Source: Novilysobacter_A longmucuonensis
GTDB taxonomy: Bacteria > Pseudomonadota > Gammaproteobacteria > Xanthomonadales > Xanthomonadaceae
Assembly (NCBI RefSeq): GCF_046600735.1
Contig: NZ_JBJMAW010000003.1
Coordinates: forward strand, 62,001 to 126,000
Length of the DNA stretch: 64,000 nt
Direction of reading: 5' to 3'
The notes beneath the pieces are model-generated. The model was given only the letters and a program-made list of their open reading frames with translations. It was not told the origin of the DNA and ran no database searches. Made by a program: the position numbers and the translations under genes. Below, one piece after another: positions 34,383 through 42,915 of the stretch. Every line of letters begins with the position of its first letter. The first letter of the stretch is position 1.

Positions 34383-36752
34383 ATGAAAAAGCTTCCCTGG
34401 CTTCTCGCCGCTGCGTTCCTGTCGGGTTGCTCCAGTGACTGGTCCGCCGGTCTGGACAACAACGCCAGCTCCGCCGCCACCGCGTCGGCGGCACAGGCCG
34501 AGGCTGCCGCCCTGGCGGCGGCTGGTCTGGCGACGGGCCCATCGGCGCCGGCTGCACGCGGCCCGCATTCATTCGCCAATGCGCCCGATCGCGGCTCGCT
34601 GGTGCAGTACCCGGTCGAGCCGGTGGTCCGCAAGACCGGCGCCTACACCTGGCACGCGGCCGAGTTGAGCGAGGAGCATGCGCTGCGTGCGGCGGTCAGC
34701 GGCAACCTGCGCTTCACCGCGCCCGACGGCAGCATCATCGACCTTGCCTACGAGCGTCACGTCGAACATCCCGATGGCAACTGGAGCTGGATCGGCCGGG
34801 CGCCCGGCGCTCCCGGTGAGGACTCGGTCATCACCTTCGGCCCGGATGCGGTCTTCGGCACCATTCCGCAGCGCGGGAAGCCGCCGCTGCGGCTGACCGT
34901 GGCCGACGGCCGCGCCTGGGTGGTGGCGGCCGATCCGCGCCAGCTGCGCGAGATCCACAACGAGGCCACGCGCCCGACCGCACCGGACTTCTTCGTGCCG
35001 CCCAAAATCGCGGCGGGCTCATCGAGCGTGTCCGGTATGCAGACTGCGGGCGCGCAGGCGGTGGCGGCGACCAGTTCGGGCAGGACCCTGATCGATGTGC
35101 TGGTCGGCTACACCTCGGGGTTCGCCCAGCATCGCGGTGGCACCTCGGCGGCGCTGACCCGCATCCACAACCTGGTCGACATCACCAACGAGGCCTACCG
35201 CAACAGCGCGGTCAACGCCGAAGTCCGCCTGGTCCATTCGATGGAAGTGTCGTTCCCCGACGCAACCGGCAACGGCGACGCGCTGGAGAAGGTGACCGGC
35301 TTCCGCGCGCCTTCCACGCGCCTGACGCCGGACCCGGCGTTCTCGGCCCTGCGCACCGCGCGCGACATTTACGGCGCCGACCTGGTGGTGGTGCTGCGCC
35401 GCTTCCAGGACCCGGAGAACGAGGGCTGTGGCGTCGCCTGGCTGATCGGCGGCGGCCGCCGCGGCATCAGCCAGAACGACGAGTACTTCGGCTACTCCGT
35501 GGCCAGCGATGGCCAGGACCAGGGCACCGACGGCAAGACCTATTTCTGCCGCGAGGAGACCTTCGCGCATGAGCTGGGCCACAACATGGGCTCCACCCAT
35601 GACCGTGAGAATTCGAAGAATGACGACGGCGTGCTGAGCTACGGCGCCTACGACTACTCGTTCGGCCAGAAGACCGACTCGACCAGTGGCGACTTCTACA
35701 CCGTCATGGCCTACGGCGATTCGGGCCAGAGGTCCTACCGGGTGTTCTCCAATCCGGATGTGACGTCCTGCGGCGGGCGCGCCTGCGGTGTGGCCAACCA
35801 GTCCGACAACGCACGCAGCCTGAACCAGACCACTGCGGCCGTCGCCTCGTTCCGCGCCAGCGTTGTGCCGGTGGGACAGCCGGTCCGTCACGATTTCAAT
35901 GGTGATGGCGTGTCGGACATTCTCTGGCGCAACGTCACCACCGGCGCCAACACCCTGTGGCCGTCCGCCAGCACCTCCGGCGAGCAGGCGGTGGCCCGCG
36001 TAGGCAACCTGGCATGGCAGGTCGCGGGCGTCGGTGATTTCGACGGCGATGGCCGCTCCGACCTGCTGTGGCGCAACCGCAGCTCGGGCGCCGGTACGAT
36101 CTGGCGCGCCGCTATCGCGGGCAACGAGATCGCGGTGGCGACCGAGTCGAACCTGGACTGGAAGATCGTGGGGGTCGGCGACTTCAACGGTGATGGCCGT
36201 GACGACATCCTGTGGCGCAACCGCGGCACCGGTGCGAACCGGATCTGGCGGTCCGGCGACTCCGGGCAGTTGCAGGGGGTCACCACGCGGTCCAACACGG
36301 ACTGGATCGTGGCCGGGGTGGGTGACTTCAACGGCGATGGCGTCTCGGACATCCTCTGGCGCAATGCCCGCAACGGCGCCAACGCGATCTGGCCATCGGC
36401 ATCCAGCGCCAGCGAAGTGACGGTGATCCAGGTCGCCAATCTCGCCTGGACGGTCGCCGGCGTGGGAGATTTCACCGGCGACGGCCGTGCCGACATCCTG
36501 TGGCGGAACACCAGCAGCGGTGACAACACGATCTGGCCATCGGGCAGCACCGCCAGCGAGCAGGCCGTGCCGAGGGTAGCCAACCAAGCCTGGGCCGTCG
36601 CCGGCGTCGGCGACTACAACGGTGACGGTCGCGCCGACATCCTGTGGCGCAACGGCAGCAGCGGTGTGAACACGATCTGGCCGTCGGCCGGGGTGACCAA
36701 TGAGCAGGCGGTGACGCAGGTGGCCAACCTGGCGTGGCGGATCGTCCGTTGA
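34383..36752 (+). CDS. Secreted lipoprotein zinc metalloprotease (M12-like) with FG-GAP/VCBS-like repeats
   Basis: A 789-residue protein with a lipoprotein signal (LLAAAFLSGCSS; Ser after Cys predicts outer-membrane sorting), a pro-like region, and a metzincin catalytic domain with HELGHNMGSTHD (HExxHxxGxxHD zinc ligands, about residue 395) and a Met-turn in FYTVMAYG. From about residue 500 to the end are six repeats of about 45 residues with the core DFNGDGRDDILWRN, an Asp-rich calcium-binding motif of FG-GAP/VCBS type. It is probably exposed at the cell surface or released, perhaps through the type II system encoded at the start of the window, and degrades external protein. It stands alone, facing the ETF-QO gene. 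Confidence 0.9.
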   Translation: MKKLPWLLAAAFLSGCSSDWSAGLDNNASSAATASAAQAEAAALAAAGLATGPSAPAARGPHSFANAPDRGSLVQYPVEPVVRKTGAYTWHAAELSEEHALRAAVSGNLRFTAPDGSIIDLAYERHVEHPDGNWSWIGRAPGAPGEDSVITFGPDAVFGTIPQRGKPPLRLTVADGRAWVVAADPRQLREIHNEATRPTAPDFFVPPKIAAGSSSVSGMQTAGAQAVAATSSGRTLIDVLVGYTSGFAQHRGGTSAALTRIHNLVDITNEAYRNSAVNAEVRLVHSMEVSFPDATGNGDALEKVTGFRAPSTRLTPDPAFSALRTARDIYGADLVVVLRRFQDPENEGCGVAWLIGGGRRGISQNDEYFGYSVASDGQDQGTDGKTYFCREETFAHELGHNMGSTHDRENSKNDDGVLSYGAYDYSFGQKTDSTSGDFYTVMAYGDSGQRSYRVFSNPDVTSCGGRACGVANQSDNARSLNQTTAAVASFRASVVPVGQPVRHDFNGDGVSDILWRNVTTGANTLWPSASTSGEQAVARVGNLAWQVAGVGDFDGDGRSDLLWRNRSSGAGTIWRAAIAGNEIAVATESNLDWKIVGVGDFNGDGRDDILWRNRGTGANRIWRSGDSGQLQGVTTRSNTDWIVAGVGDFNGDGVSDILWRNARNGANAIWPSASSASEVTVIQVANLAWTVAGVGDFTGDGRADILWRNTSSGDNTIWPSGSTASEQAVPRVANQAWAVAGVGDYNGDGRADILWRNGSSGVNTIWPSAGVTNEQAVTQVANLAWRIVR

Positions 36753-36781
36753 CCGGAGGCCGCGGCTGAGACCGCGTCGCT

Positions 36782-36872
36782 GCCAGCCCGCGAGGGCTGG
36801 CGGCCGGTATCGGGCCACAAGCCCGGGGGAACACCTCGCGGGCCGCGCCGGGCGGCATGTGCCGCCGGCGCG
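36782..36872. terminator. Two hairpins between convergent genes
   Basis: Between the convergent stops at 36752 and 36882 lie a hairpin at 36782-36801 (GCCAGCCC-GCGA-GGGCTGGC) and another at about 36846-36872 (GCGCCGGGCGGCA / TGCCGCCGGCGC with one bulged G). Neither has a T-run, so these are terminator-like stems rather than classic intrinsic terminators. Confidence 0.4.
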
Positions 36873-36881
36873 CTGCCTCGA

Positions 36882-38549
36882 TCAGAGGTTCTGGTAGTTC
36901 GGTCCCGCCCCACCTTCGGGCGTGACCCAGTTGATGATCTCGTACGGGTCCTTGATGTCGCAGGTCTTGCAGTGCACGCAGTTGGCGGCGTTGATCTGCA
37001 GGCGTTTGACCGGCTCGCCGTCGCCGTCGCTGGACGGTTCCTCGACGATCTCGTAGACCCCGGCCGGGCAGAAGCGGGTGCACGGATTGCCGTATTCGAC
37101 CGTGCAGCGCTCGATGCAGATCGAGGTGTCGGCGACCTGCAGGTGCACCGGCTGGTCCTCGTCGTGCTCGGTCGCGGCGAAGTAGACCCCGGCCAGGCGG
37201 TCGCGCGGGGCGAGCTCGCGGTCGATGTAACCGCGCTCCGGTGACCGGTACTCGTCGAGCTTCTCCATGGCGCACCAGTCCGGCTTGTTCTTCAGCGTCC
37301 ACGGCGAGCGGCCGCGCGTGACCGTCTCCCACGCGGCGTTGAGCATGCCCAGCCACAGCCCGTGCTTGAAACCGGGCTTGATGTTGCGGACCTGCCTGAG
37401 CTCGGCCATCGCCGCGGACGCGCGCAGTTTGGCGTCGAAGCCTTCCGGCGCGAGCTTCGATGCCACCAGGTGCTCGGCGGCCAGCATGCCGGAGCGGATC
37501 GCCTGATGGGTGCCCTTGATCTTGGGCACGTTGAGCAGCCCGGCGGTATCGCCGATCAAAATCGCGCCGGGCATCTCGACGGTTGGCAGCGACTGCCAGC
37601 CGCCGGTGACGATCGCGCGCGCGCCGGCCGAGACGATGCTGCCGCCTTCGAGCAGCGGCTTGATCATCGGGTGGTTCTTCCATTGCTGGAAGGCCTCCCA
37701 CGGTTTGTATTCCGGGTCCTGGTAGTCGAGCCCGCTGACGTAGCCGAGCGCGATCCGGCCCTTGTCCAGGTGGTACAGGAAGCTGCCGCCGTAGGTGCTG
37801 GTGTCGGCCGGCCAGCCGAAGCTGTGCACGATCTTGCCCGGCGATACGCGCTCCTCGGGCACCTGCCACAGCTCCTTGATCCCGATCGAGAAGCCTTGAG
37901 GGTCGTGCCCGGCGTCCAGCTCGAAGCGCCGGATCAGCCGTTTGGTCAGGTGCCCGCGCGCGCCTTCGGCAAGCACGGTGACCTTGGCGTGGATATCGAT
38001 CCCGGCGGTGTAGCCGGGCTTGTGCGCGCCGTCCCGGGCCAGGCCCATGTCGCCGATGCGCACACCGATCACCTTGCCGGAGCCTTCCCCGGGGGTTTCG
38101 TCGTGCAGGGTCTCGGCCGCGGCGAAGCCTGGGTAGATCTCCACGCCGAGTGCCTCGGCCTGCGGCGCCAGCCACGCGCACATCGCGCCGAGGCTGACGA
38201 TGACGTTGCCCTTGTTGTGCATGCCAGGCGGCACCGGCAGCTTGCGGCCGCCGGTCTTGTTCAGCAGCCAGAATTCGTCCTCGGTGGCCGCCACGCAGAT
38301 CGGCGGCGGGTTGTCGCGCCAGTCGGGCAGCAACTCGTCGAGCGGGCCGGTTTCGATCACCGCCCCGGAGAGGATGTGCGCGCCGATGGTCGAGGCCTTC
38401 TCGATCACGCAGACCGAAATGTCCGGGTCCAGCTGCTTGAGGCGGATCGCCAGCGATAGACCGGCCGGGCCGGCGCCGACGGCGACGACGTCGTACTCCA
38501 TCACGTCGCGCTCGGTCTCGGTGGCGCCGGTGGGGGACTGTTCGCTCAT
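36882..38549 (-). CDS. etfD: Electron transfer flavoprotein-ubiquinone oxidoreductase
   Basis: Membrane-associated ETF dehydrogenase that moves electrons from reduced ETF (etfBA in this window) to ubiquinone. The 555-residue protein has the FAD Rossmann motif VAVGAGPAGLSLAIRL, ARGAL-type region GARGHLTKRL, SAGARAIVTGG, and a C-terminal 4Fe-4S domain with CTRFCPAGVYE and NCVHCKTCDIKDP. GGAGAG precedes ATG 38549. Confidence 0.97.
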   Translation of the reverse strand: MSEQSPTGATETERDVMEYDVVAVGAGPAGLSLAIRLKQLDPDISVCVIEKASTIGAHILSGAVIETGPLDELLPDWRDNPPPICVAATEDEFWLLNKTGGRKLPVPPGMHNKGNVIVSLGAMCAWLAPQAEALGVEIYPGFAAAETLHDETPGEGSGKVIGVRIGDMGLARDGAHKPGYTAGIDIHAKVTVLAEGARGHLTKRLIRRFELDAGHDPQGFSIGIKELWQVPEERVSPGKIVHSFGWPADTSTYGGSFLYHLDKGRIALGYVSGLDYQDPEYKPWEAFQQWKNHPMIKPLLEGGSIVSAGARAIVTGGWQSLPTVEMPGAILIGDTAGLLNVPKIKGTHQAIRSGMLAAEHLVASKLAPEGFDAKLRASAAMAELRQVRNIKPGFKHGLWLGMLNAAWETVTRGRSPWTLKNKPDWCAMEKLDEYRSPERGYIDRELAPRDRLAGVYFAATEHDEDQPVHLQVADTSICIERCTVEYGNPCTRFCPAGVYEIVEEPSSDGDGEPVKRLQINAANCVHCKTCDIKDPYEIINWVTPEGGAGPNYQNL

Positions 38550-38653
38550 GCTGCTCTCCGCTTGCTCGCGCTCGTGGCCGGCGATTGTCGCAAATGTGGC
38601 GTCGCAGGTACGTTGTCACGCACCTGCCGCGACAGTGGTGTGCACACCGCTTT

Positions 38654-38825
38654 GTAGGAGCGGCTTCAGCCGCGAACCGGAACCGGATGCGACGCCGCCA
38701 TTCCGCTGACGCGGGGTTTCATCGCGGGTGGCCGAGCGGGTCCGGCGCGTGGGAAGCAGGGACGCGGCGCAGCCGTGGAGGGCAACGGCGAACCGATTTT
38801 GGATCGCGGCTGAAGCCGCTCCTAC
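38654..38825. repeat. SMAG-like REP pair
   Basis: GTAGGAGCGGCTTCAGCCGC at 38654 and the inverse GCGGCTGAAGCCGCTCCTAC ending at 38825, with about 130 bases between them. It fills most of the 325-base gap upstream of the ETF-QO gene and downstream of the Mla-like operon (38550-38874), which holds no gene. Confidence 0.85.
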
Positions 38826-38874
38826 ACGGTCGCATCCGGTCGGCTTGCGGTGATCGGCTGCCGGCAAACCTTGC

Positions 38875-39558
38875 TCAGCGGTGTCCGTTGCGTTCGTGGG
38901 CCTGGCCGGTGGACAGGATCCAGCCGGCCATCTCGTGGCTGAGCGTGCCGAGTGCCTGCTCGAACGCCTCCACCACCTCCGGTACCGCAGTGCTCGCGGC
39001 CGGTTGTGCCTGCAGGAAGGTGCGCGTGGCGATCACCTGCTGGTCCTGGGCGTGCAGCAGCTTGGCGTTGACCTCGATGGTCGCCGCCGGGATTGCGGGC
39101 TGACTCGCGGACTGACTCGCGCCGTCCCGCACGTAGTCCGACTCGAACCGGCGCAGGTCGAGCACCAGCTTGTAGTCGGCGCTGACCCCGCTGCCCTGGC
39201 GGGCGACGGCCGGGATCCGTCCCGAGTCCTCCAGCGTGCGCAGCAGTGCGTCCTCGAGCATGTCGCTGGGGCGCTTGGCCCAGCCGCCGCTCTTGTAGAC
39301 CTGCAGCTCGTTGGGCGCCGGGCGCACCGCGATGCGCAGGCTGTCGATCATGCGCGCCGCGGTGGGGTTGCTCACCGACAGCTGCCAGGACACCTCGGGC
39401 CACGCCGGGTCGGCCGGCACGCGCGGATCGGGCATGTACAGGCGGGCGTCCTCGCGCTCGCCGCCGCCGACGACCGTGCAGCCGGCCAGCATCAGCAGTG
39501 CGATGGCGGCCAGGCAGGCGCGCGCGGCGGGGCGCAAAGGCAAAGTCGGTGTGGTCAT
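38875..39558 (-). CDS. ABC-type transport auxiliary lipoprotein (PqiC/MlaABC-associated type)
   Basis: A 227-residue lipoprotein with signal and lipobox AIALLMLAGC, followed by about 180 residues resembling the ABC-type transport auxiliary lipoprotein family (LRIAVRPAPNELQVYKSG, W..RP.DMLEDALLRTLEDSG, DYKLVLDLRRFESDY). Such proteins pair with MCE-domain transporters at the outer membrane side. It overlaps the MCE gene by four bases (ATGA) and is last in the operon. Confidence 0.85.
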   Translation of the reverse strand: MTTPTLPLRPAARACLAAIALLMLAGCTVVGGGEREDARLYMPDPRVPADPAWPEVSWQLSVSNPTAARMIDSLRIAVRPAPNELQVYKSGGWAKRPSDMLEDALLRTLEDSGRIPAVARQGSGVSADYKLVLDLRRFESDYVRDGASQSASQPAIPAATIEVNAKLLHAQDQQVIATRTFLQAQPAASTAVPEVVEAFEQALGTLSHEMAGWILSTGQAHERNGHR

Positions 39559-40481
39559 TCGGGCTCGAACTCCTTCGGGGCATCGCGGCCGAGCAGGTAG
39601 CGCGCCGGGTTGCTGTCAAGGCGGTCGCTGATGCGGCGCAGGTCGCGCACCAGCAGGCGCAGCTCGCCCAGGGTCGGGCCGAGCTGGGCCAGGCCGTCGT
39701 TGGCGAAGCTGCTGATCGCCGCGCGGTTCTCGCTGAGGATGGCGTCGGCGCCACCGGCGGCCGAGTCCAGGTTGTTCAAGGTGCTGTCGAGCCGGGCCAC
39801 CAGCGCCGGCAGCTTGTCGACCAGTTCGCGGTCCAGCCCCTCCATCGTGCGGTGGGTGGTGGCCAGCGTGGCCTGCAGTTGCTCGCTGGACTGGCGCGCG
39901 TTGACGATCAGCGCGCGCAGGTCCTCGTGCTGGTCGGCCACCGCGCCGGTCATCGCCTCGATGTTCTCCAGGGTGTTGGCGACGCGCTCGACGTTCTCCT
40001 CGCTGAGCACCCGGTCCAGGCGCGCGACCAGCCGGTTGGCGGTATCGGCGATGTTCTGCAGCGCCGAGGCCTCGGTCTCGATCACCGGGACGTCGCGGGT
40101 GTCGACCTCGTGCAGCGCCGGGCTGCCCGGGCTTCCGCCGGTGAGCTGGATGATCGGGCTGCCGGTGATGCCGGTCATCGACATCTTGGCGCGGGTGTCG
40201 GTCTTGATCGGCACGTCCTCCCGGACGCGCAGGCGCGCGAATACCTGGCTCGGATCGTCCGGCGCCAGCTGCAGCGACTCGATGGTGCCGATCGCGATGC
40301 CGTTGTACTGCACGGTGCTGCCTTCGGACAGCCCGGTCACCGGCTCGTTGAAGATCACCGCGTACTCGCGCCAGCTGCGCTCGGAGGAGTACTTGGCCGC
40401 CCACAGTGCGAACAGCAGCAGGAACAGCGACACGATGATCGTGAAGGCGCCGATGAGTACGTAGTTGGCCTTGGTTTCCAT
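39555..40481 (-). CDS. mlaD: MCE-domain lipid transport protein (MlaD-like)
   Basis: A 308-residue periplasmic protein anchored by an N-terminal helix (YVLIGAFTIIVSLFLLLFALW), then one MCE domain (VTGLSEGSTVQYNGIAIGTI, DDPSQVFARLRV, ITGSPIIQLTGG) and a long helical tail. MCE rings form the lipid channel of Mla-type transporters. The tail after residue 150 is rich in heptad-like repeats and could form a tunnel or needle. Part of a four-gene operon mlaE-mlaF-mlaD-lipoprotein. Confidence 0.92.
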   Translation of the reverse strand: METKANYVLIGAFTIIVSLFLLLFALWAAKYSSERSWREYAVIFNEPVTGLSEGSTVQYNGIAIGTIESLQLAPDDPSQVFARLRVREDVPIKTDTRAKMSMTGITGSPIIQLTGGSPGSPALHEVDTRDVPVIETEASALQNIADTANRLVARLDRVLSEENVERVANTLENIEAMTGAVADQHEDLRALIVNARQSSEQLQATLATTHRTMEGLDRELVDKLPALVARLDSTLNNLDSAAGGADAILSENRAAISSFANDGLAQLGPTLGELRLLVRDLRRISDRLDSNPARYLLGRDAPKEFEPE

Positions 40482-40649
40482 GGTCAGGGCCGGGGTTGTG
40501 GGATAGGGAATGGGGGCATCGGGAATAGAGGCATAGGGAATCGGAAATGGTTCACTGCGCTGCCTTCGGTCCGCGGCCCGTGCTCATCGTGGGGTATCGG
40601 GCGCAGGGTAGCGCACTGGTGCGCAGCGGGGCCGCCGGCAGGAGGGACT
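40482..40649. other. Intergenic gap inside the Mla-like operon
   Basis: 168 bases between mlaF and mlaD with an imperfect GGGAATAGAGGCATAGGGAA-like simple repeat around 40500-40545. No gene is visible; unusually long for adjacent genes of one transporter. Confidence 0.4.
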
Positions 40650-41495
40650 TCATCGGTTCAATATCCCCGGTTCCCGGCCCGCGACTTCCCGGCCCAGGGC
40701 TTCCTGCGCGGCGCGCGCGCGCGGGCCGTGGAAATATTCCTGCACCCACGGGTGATCGAGCCGCTCGACCTCGGCCAGCGGTGCGCAGGCGATCACCCTG
40801 CGATCGGCCAGCACCGCGATGCGGTCGCAGATGGCGTAAAGCGTGTCGAGGTCGTGGGTGATCAAGAACACCGTCAGCCCCAACGCCTGCTGCAAGGTCC
40901 GGATCAGCCGGTCGAACGCGGCCGCGCCGATCGGGTCCAGCCCGGCGGTCGGCTCATCGAGGAACAGCAGCGGCGGATCCAGCGCAAGCGCGCGCGCAAG
41001 CCCCGCGCGCTTGCGCATGCCGCCCGAGAGCTGTGCCGGCAGCTTGTCCAGCGCGTCCGCCGGCAGGCCGGCGAGCTTGACCTTCAGCAGCGCCAGCTCG
41101 TAGCGCAGCGAATCGGGCAGGCCGCGGTGGTATTCCTTGAGCGGCACTTGCACGTTCTCGCCGACGCTCAGCGACGAGAACAGCGCGCCGTCCTGGAACA
41201 ACACGCCGGTGCGGCGCTCGATCTCGCGGTGCTGCATCGCATCCTCGCTGCGCGCGTCGATGCCGAGCACCTCGATCTCGCCCGCGTCGGGCGTGCGCAG
41301 CCCCAGGATCGAGCGCATCAACACCGATTTGCCGCTGCCCGAGCCGCCGACCACGCCGATGATCTCGCCCGGCATCACGTCCAGGTCGAGCTCGTCGTGC
41401 ACGAGCTGCTCGCCGAAGCGGTTGACCAGGCCGCGCACGCGGATGATCGGGTCGCGGTCGTGCATGGCGGTCTCGGGGGGCGCCGCGTGGCTCAT
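40650..41495 (-). CDS. mlaF: ABC transporter ATPase (MlaF-like)
   Basis: A 281-residue ATPase with Walker A GGSGSGKSVL, signature LSGGMRKRAGLARAL, Walker B LLFLDEPTAGLDP and H-loop ITHDLDTL. The early segment IRVRGLVNRFGEQLVHDELDL matches MlaF. It energises lipid movement by the STAS-MlaE permease and MlaD. Starts at ATG 41495; an in-frame Met at residue 11 is a possible alternative. Confidence 0.92.
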   Translation of the reverse strand: MSHAAPPETAMHDRDPIIRVRGLVNRFGEQLVHDELDLDVMPGEIIGVVGGSGSGKSVLMRSILGLRTPDAGEIEVLGIDARSEDAMQHREIERRTGVLFQDGALFSSLSVGENVQVPLKEYHRGLPDSLRYELALLKVKLAGLPADALDKLPAQLSGGMRKRAGLARALALDPPLLFLDEPTAGLDPIGAAAFDRLIRTLQQALGLTVFLITHDLDTLYAICDRIAVLADRRVIACAPLAEVERLDHPWVQEYFHGPRARAAQEALGREVAGREPGILNR

Positions 41496-41602
41496 GGGGT
41501 GACGCTGCTCCGGGAGCAGTGAGCCGGCGGCTGCGCCGCCTGTATGAGATAAGAAGTCAGTAAGAGCAAAAGCCGGACTCCGGATGATTGATTTTCACTT
41601 GC

Positions 41603-41698
41603 CAGCGGCCGCAGGCCGCACCTCACCCACCTTACAGCGGCCCACGGCCGCGGCTCACCCACCTCACAGCGGCCACCGGCCGCGATTCACTCGCACTC
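41603..41698. repeat. Three tandem 32-base repeats at the mlaE 3' end
   Basis: Copies start at 41603, 41635 and 41667, each beginning CAGCGGCC, containing a GGCCGC palindrome and most of CTCACCCACCT. They end at the stop codon of the mlaE-like gene and fill half of the 201-base gap before mlaF. Each unit can form a small hairpin in the operon mRNA. Confidence 0.8.
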
Positions 41699-42815
41699 AC
41701 CAGCCCATTTCCATGAACCAGATTGCCGCGAACGCATCGAGCACGATCACCAGCGAGATCGACTGCACCACGCTGGACGTGGTGCGCTCGCCGACCGACT
41801 GCGCGGTGCCCTTGACCTGCAGGCCTTCCAGGCAGCCGATCAGGCTGATCACCAGCGCGAACACCGGGGCCTTGACCATTCCGACCAGGAAGTGCCGCAG
41901 CTCCATCGTGTCCTGCATGCGCGCCAGGTACTGCTGCGGCGGAATGTCCAGGCCGTAGGCGCCGACCGTGAGCCCGCCGAGCAGGCCGGCGATCATCGCC
42001 ACGAAGGTCAGCAGCGGCAGCATCACCAGCAAGGCCAGCACGCGCGGGATCACCAGCAGGTCGATCGGATCCATGCCCAGGGTGCGGATCGCATCGACCT
42101 CCTCGCGGCTGACCATCGCGCCGATCTGCGCGGTGAACGCGCTGGCGGTGCGCCCGGCCAGCAGGATCGCGGTCAGCAGCACGCCGAACTCGCGCAGGAA
42201 CGCGATGCTGACCAGCTCGACCACGAAGATCACCGCGCCGAAATCGCGCAGGATGGTCGAGCCGAGGAACGCGATCACCGCGCCGACCAGATAGCACAGC
42301 AGCGCGACCAGCGGCACCGCATCCAGGCCGACCTGCTCCATCTGGTGCACGGTGGCGGTCGGGCGGAACCGGCCAGGCTGCCGGACCATGCGCAGCAGCT
42401 TGACCAGCACCTCGCCGAAGAACGCCAGCAGCGCCAGCAGCTCCTTCCAGTTCTCCTCGACCGCGTAGCCGAGCCGGGCCAGCGCCGCATGCACGCCGTA
42501 CTCGTGCTTCTGCGGGGGGCGCTCGTCGGCGACGTCGTCGATCGCCGCGACCAGGGCGCGGTGGTTTTCATCGAACACGAAGCCGTCGAAATCGAGCTTG
42601 CGTCGTTTGGCGAACCGCACCAGTTGCAATACGCCGAGCGAATCGAGTCGCTCGACCCCGCGCGCGTCGATGACGGTGGCCGAACGCGGCGCCTCCGCCA
42701 GTGCGCGGCTGATCGCGTGGGCGAACTTCAACGTCCAGCGGCCGGATAGCCGCAAGCGCGACGCGCCCTGGCCGTCGATCTCGATCTGCGGTGGCTGCGC
42801 GCTGGGCTCGGTCAT
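41697..42815 (-). CDS. mlaE: MlaE-like lipid transport permease with N-terminal STAS domain
   Basis: A 372-residue protein. Residues ~10-100 are a STAS-like domain (RLRLSGRWTLKFA, VIDARGVERLDSLGVLQL), the role of separate MlaB in E. coli. The rest is the MlaE permease: IFVVELVSIAFLREFGVLLTAILLAGRTASAFTA, EVDAIRTLGMDPI, VIPRVLALLVMLPLLTF (each cited in part). ATG 42815 (MTEPSAQPP) is preferred to an upstream frame start since the upstream residues do not look coding and overlap the promoter region of the divergent gene. First gene of the operon. Confidence 0.92.
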   Translation of the reverse strand: MTEPSAQPPQIEIDGQGASRLRLSGRWTLKFAHAISRALAEAPRSATVIDARGVERLDSLGVLQLVRFAKRRKLDFDGFVFDENHRALVAAIDDVADERPPQKHEYGVHAALARLGYAVEENWKELLALLAFFGEVLVKLLRMVRQPGRFRPTATVHQMEQVGLDAVPLVALLCYLVGAVIAFLGSTILRDFGAVIFVVELVSIAFLREFGVLLTAILLAGRTASAFTAQIGAMVSREEVDAIRTLGMDPIDLLVIPRVLALLVMLPLLTFVAMIAGLLGGLTVGAYGLDIPPQQYLARMQDTMELRHFLVGMVKAPVFALVISLIGCLEGLQVKGTAQSVGERTTSSVVQSISLVIVLDAFAAIWFMEMGW

Positions 42816-42915
42816 AGGGCTCGGCCCGAGGATACAGGCTTGTCGCGGCAAGCGAGTGGCGGACTTGCACTGCTGCATGCTGCCGGCGACGCAGGCGCGT
42901 GCGATGCTTTCGGCC

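Noticed and set aside
41603..41698. 32-base direct repeats as a mini-CRISPR
   Set aside because: The repeats are contiguous without spacers and no cas genes are near.
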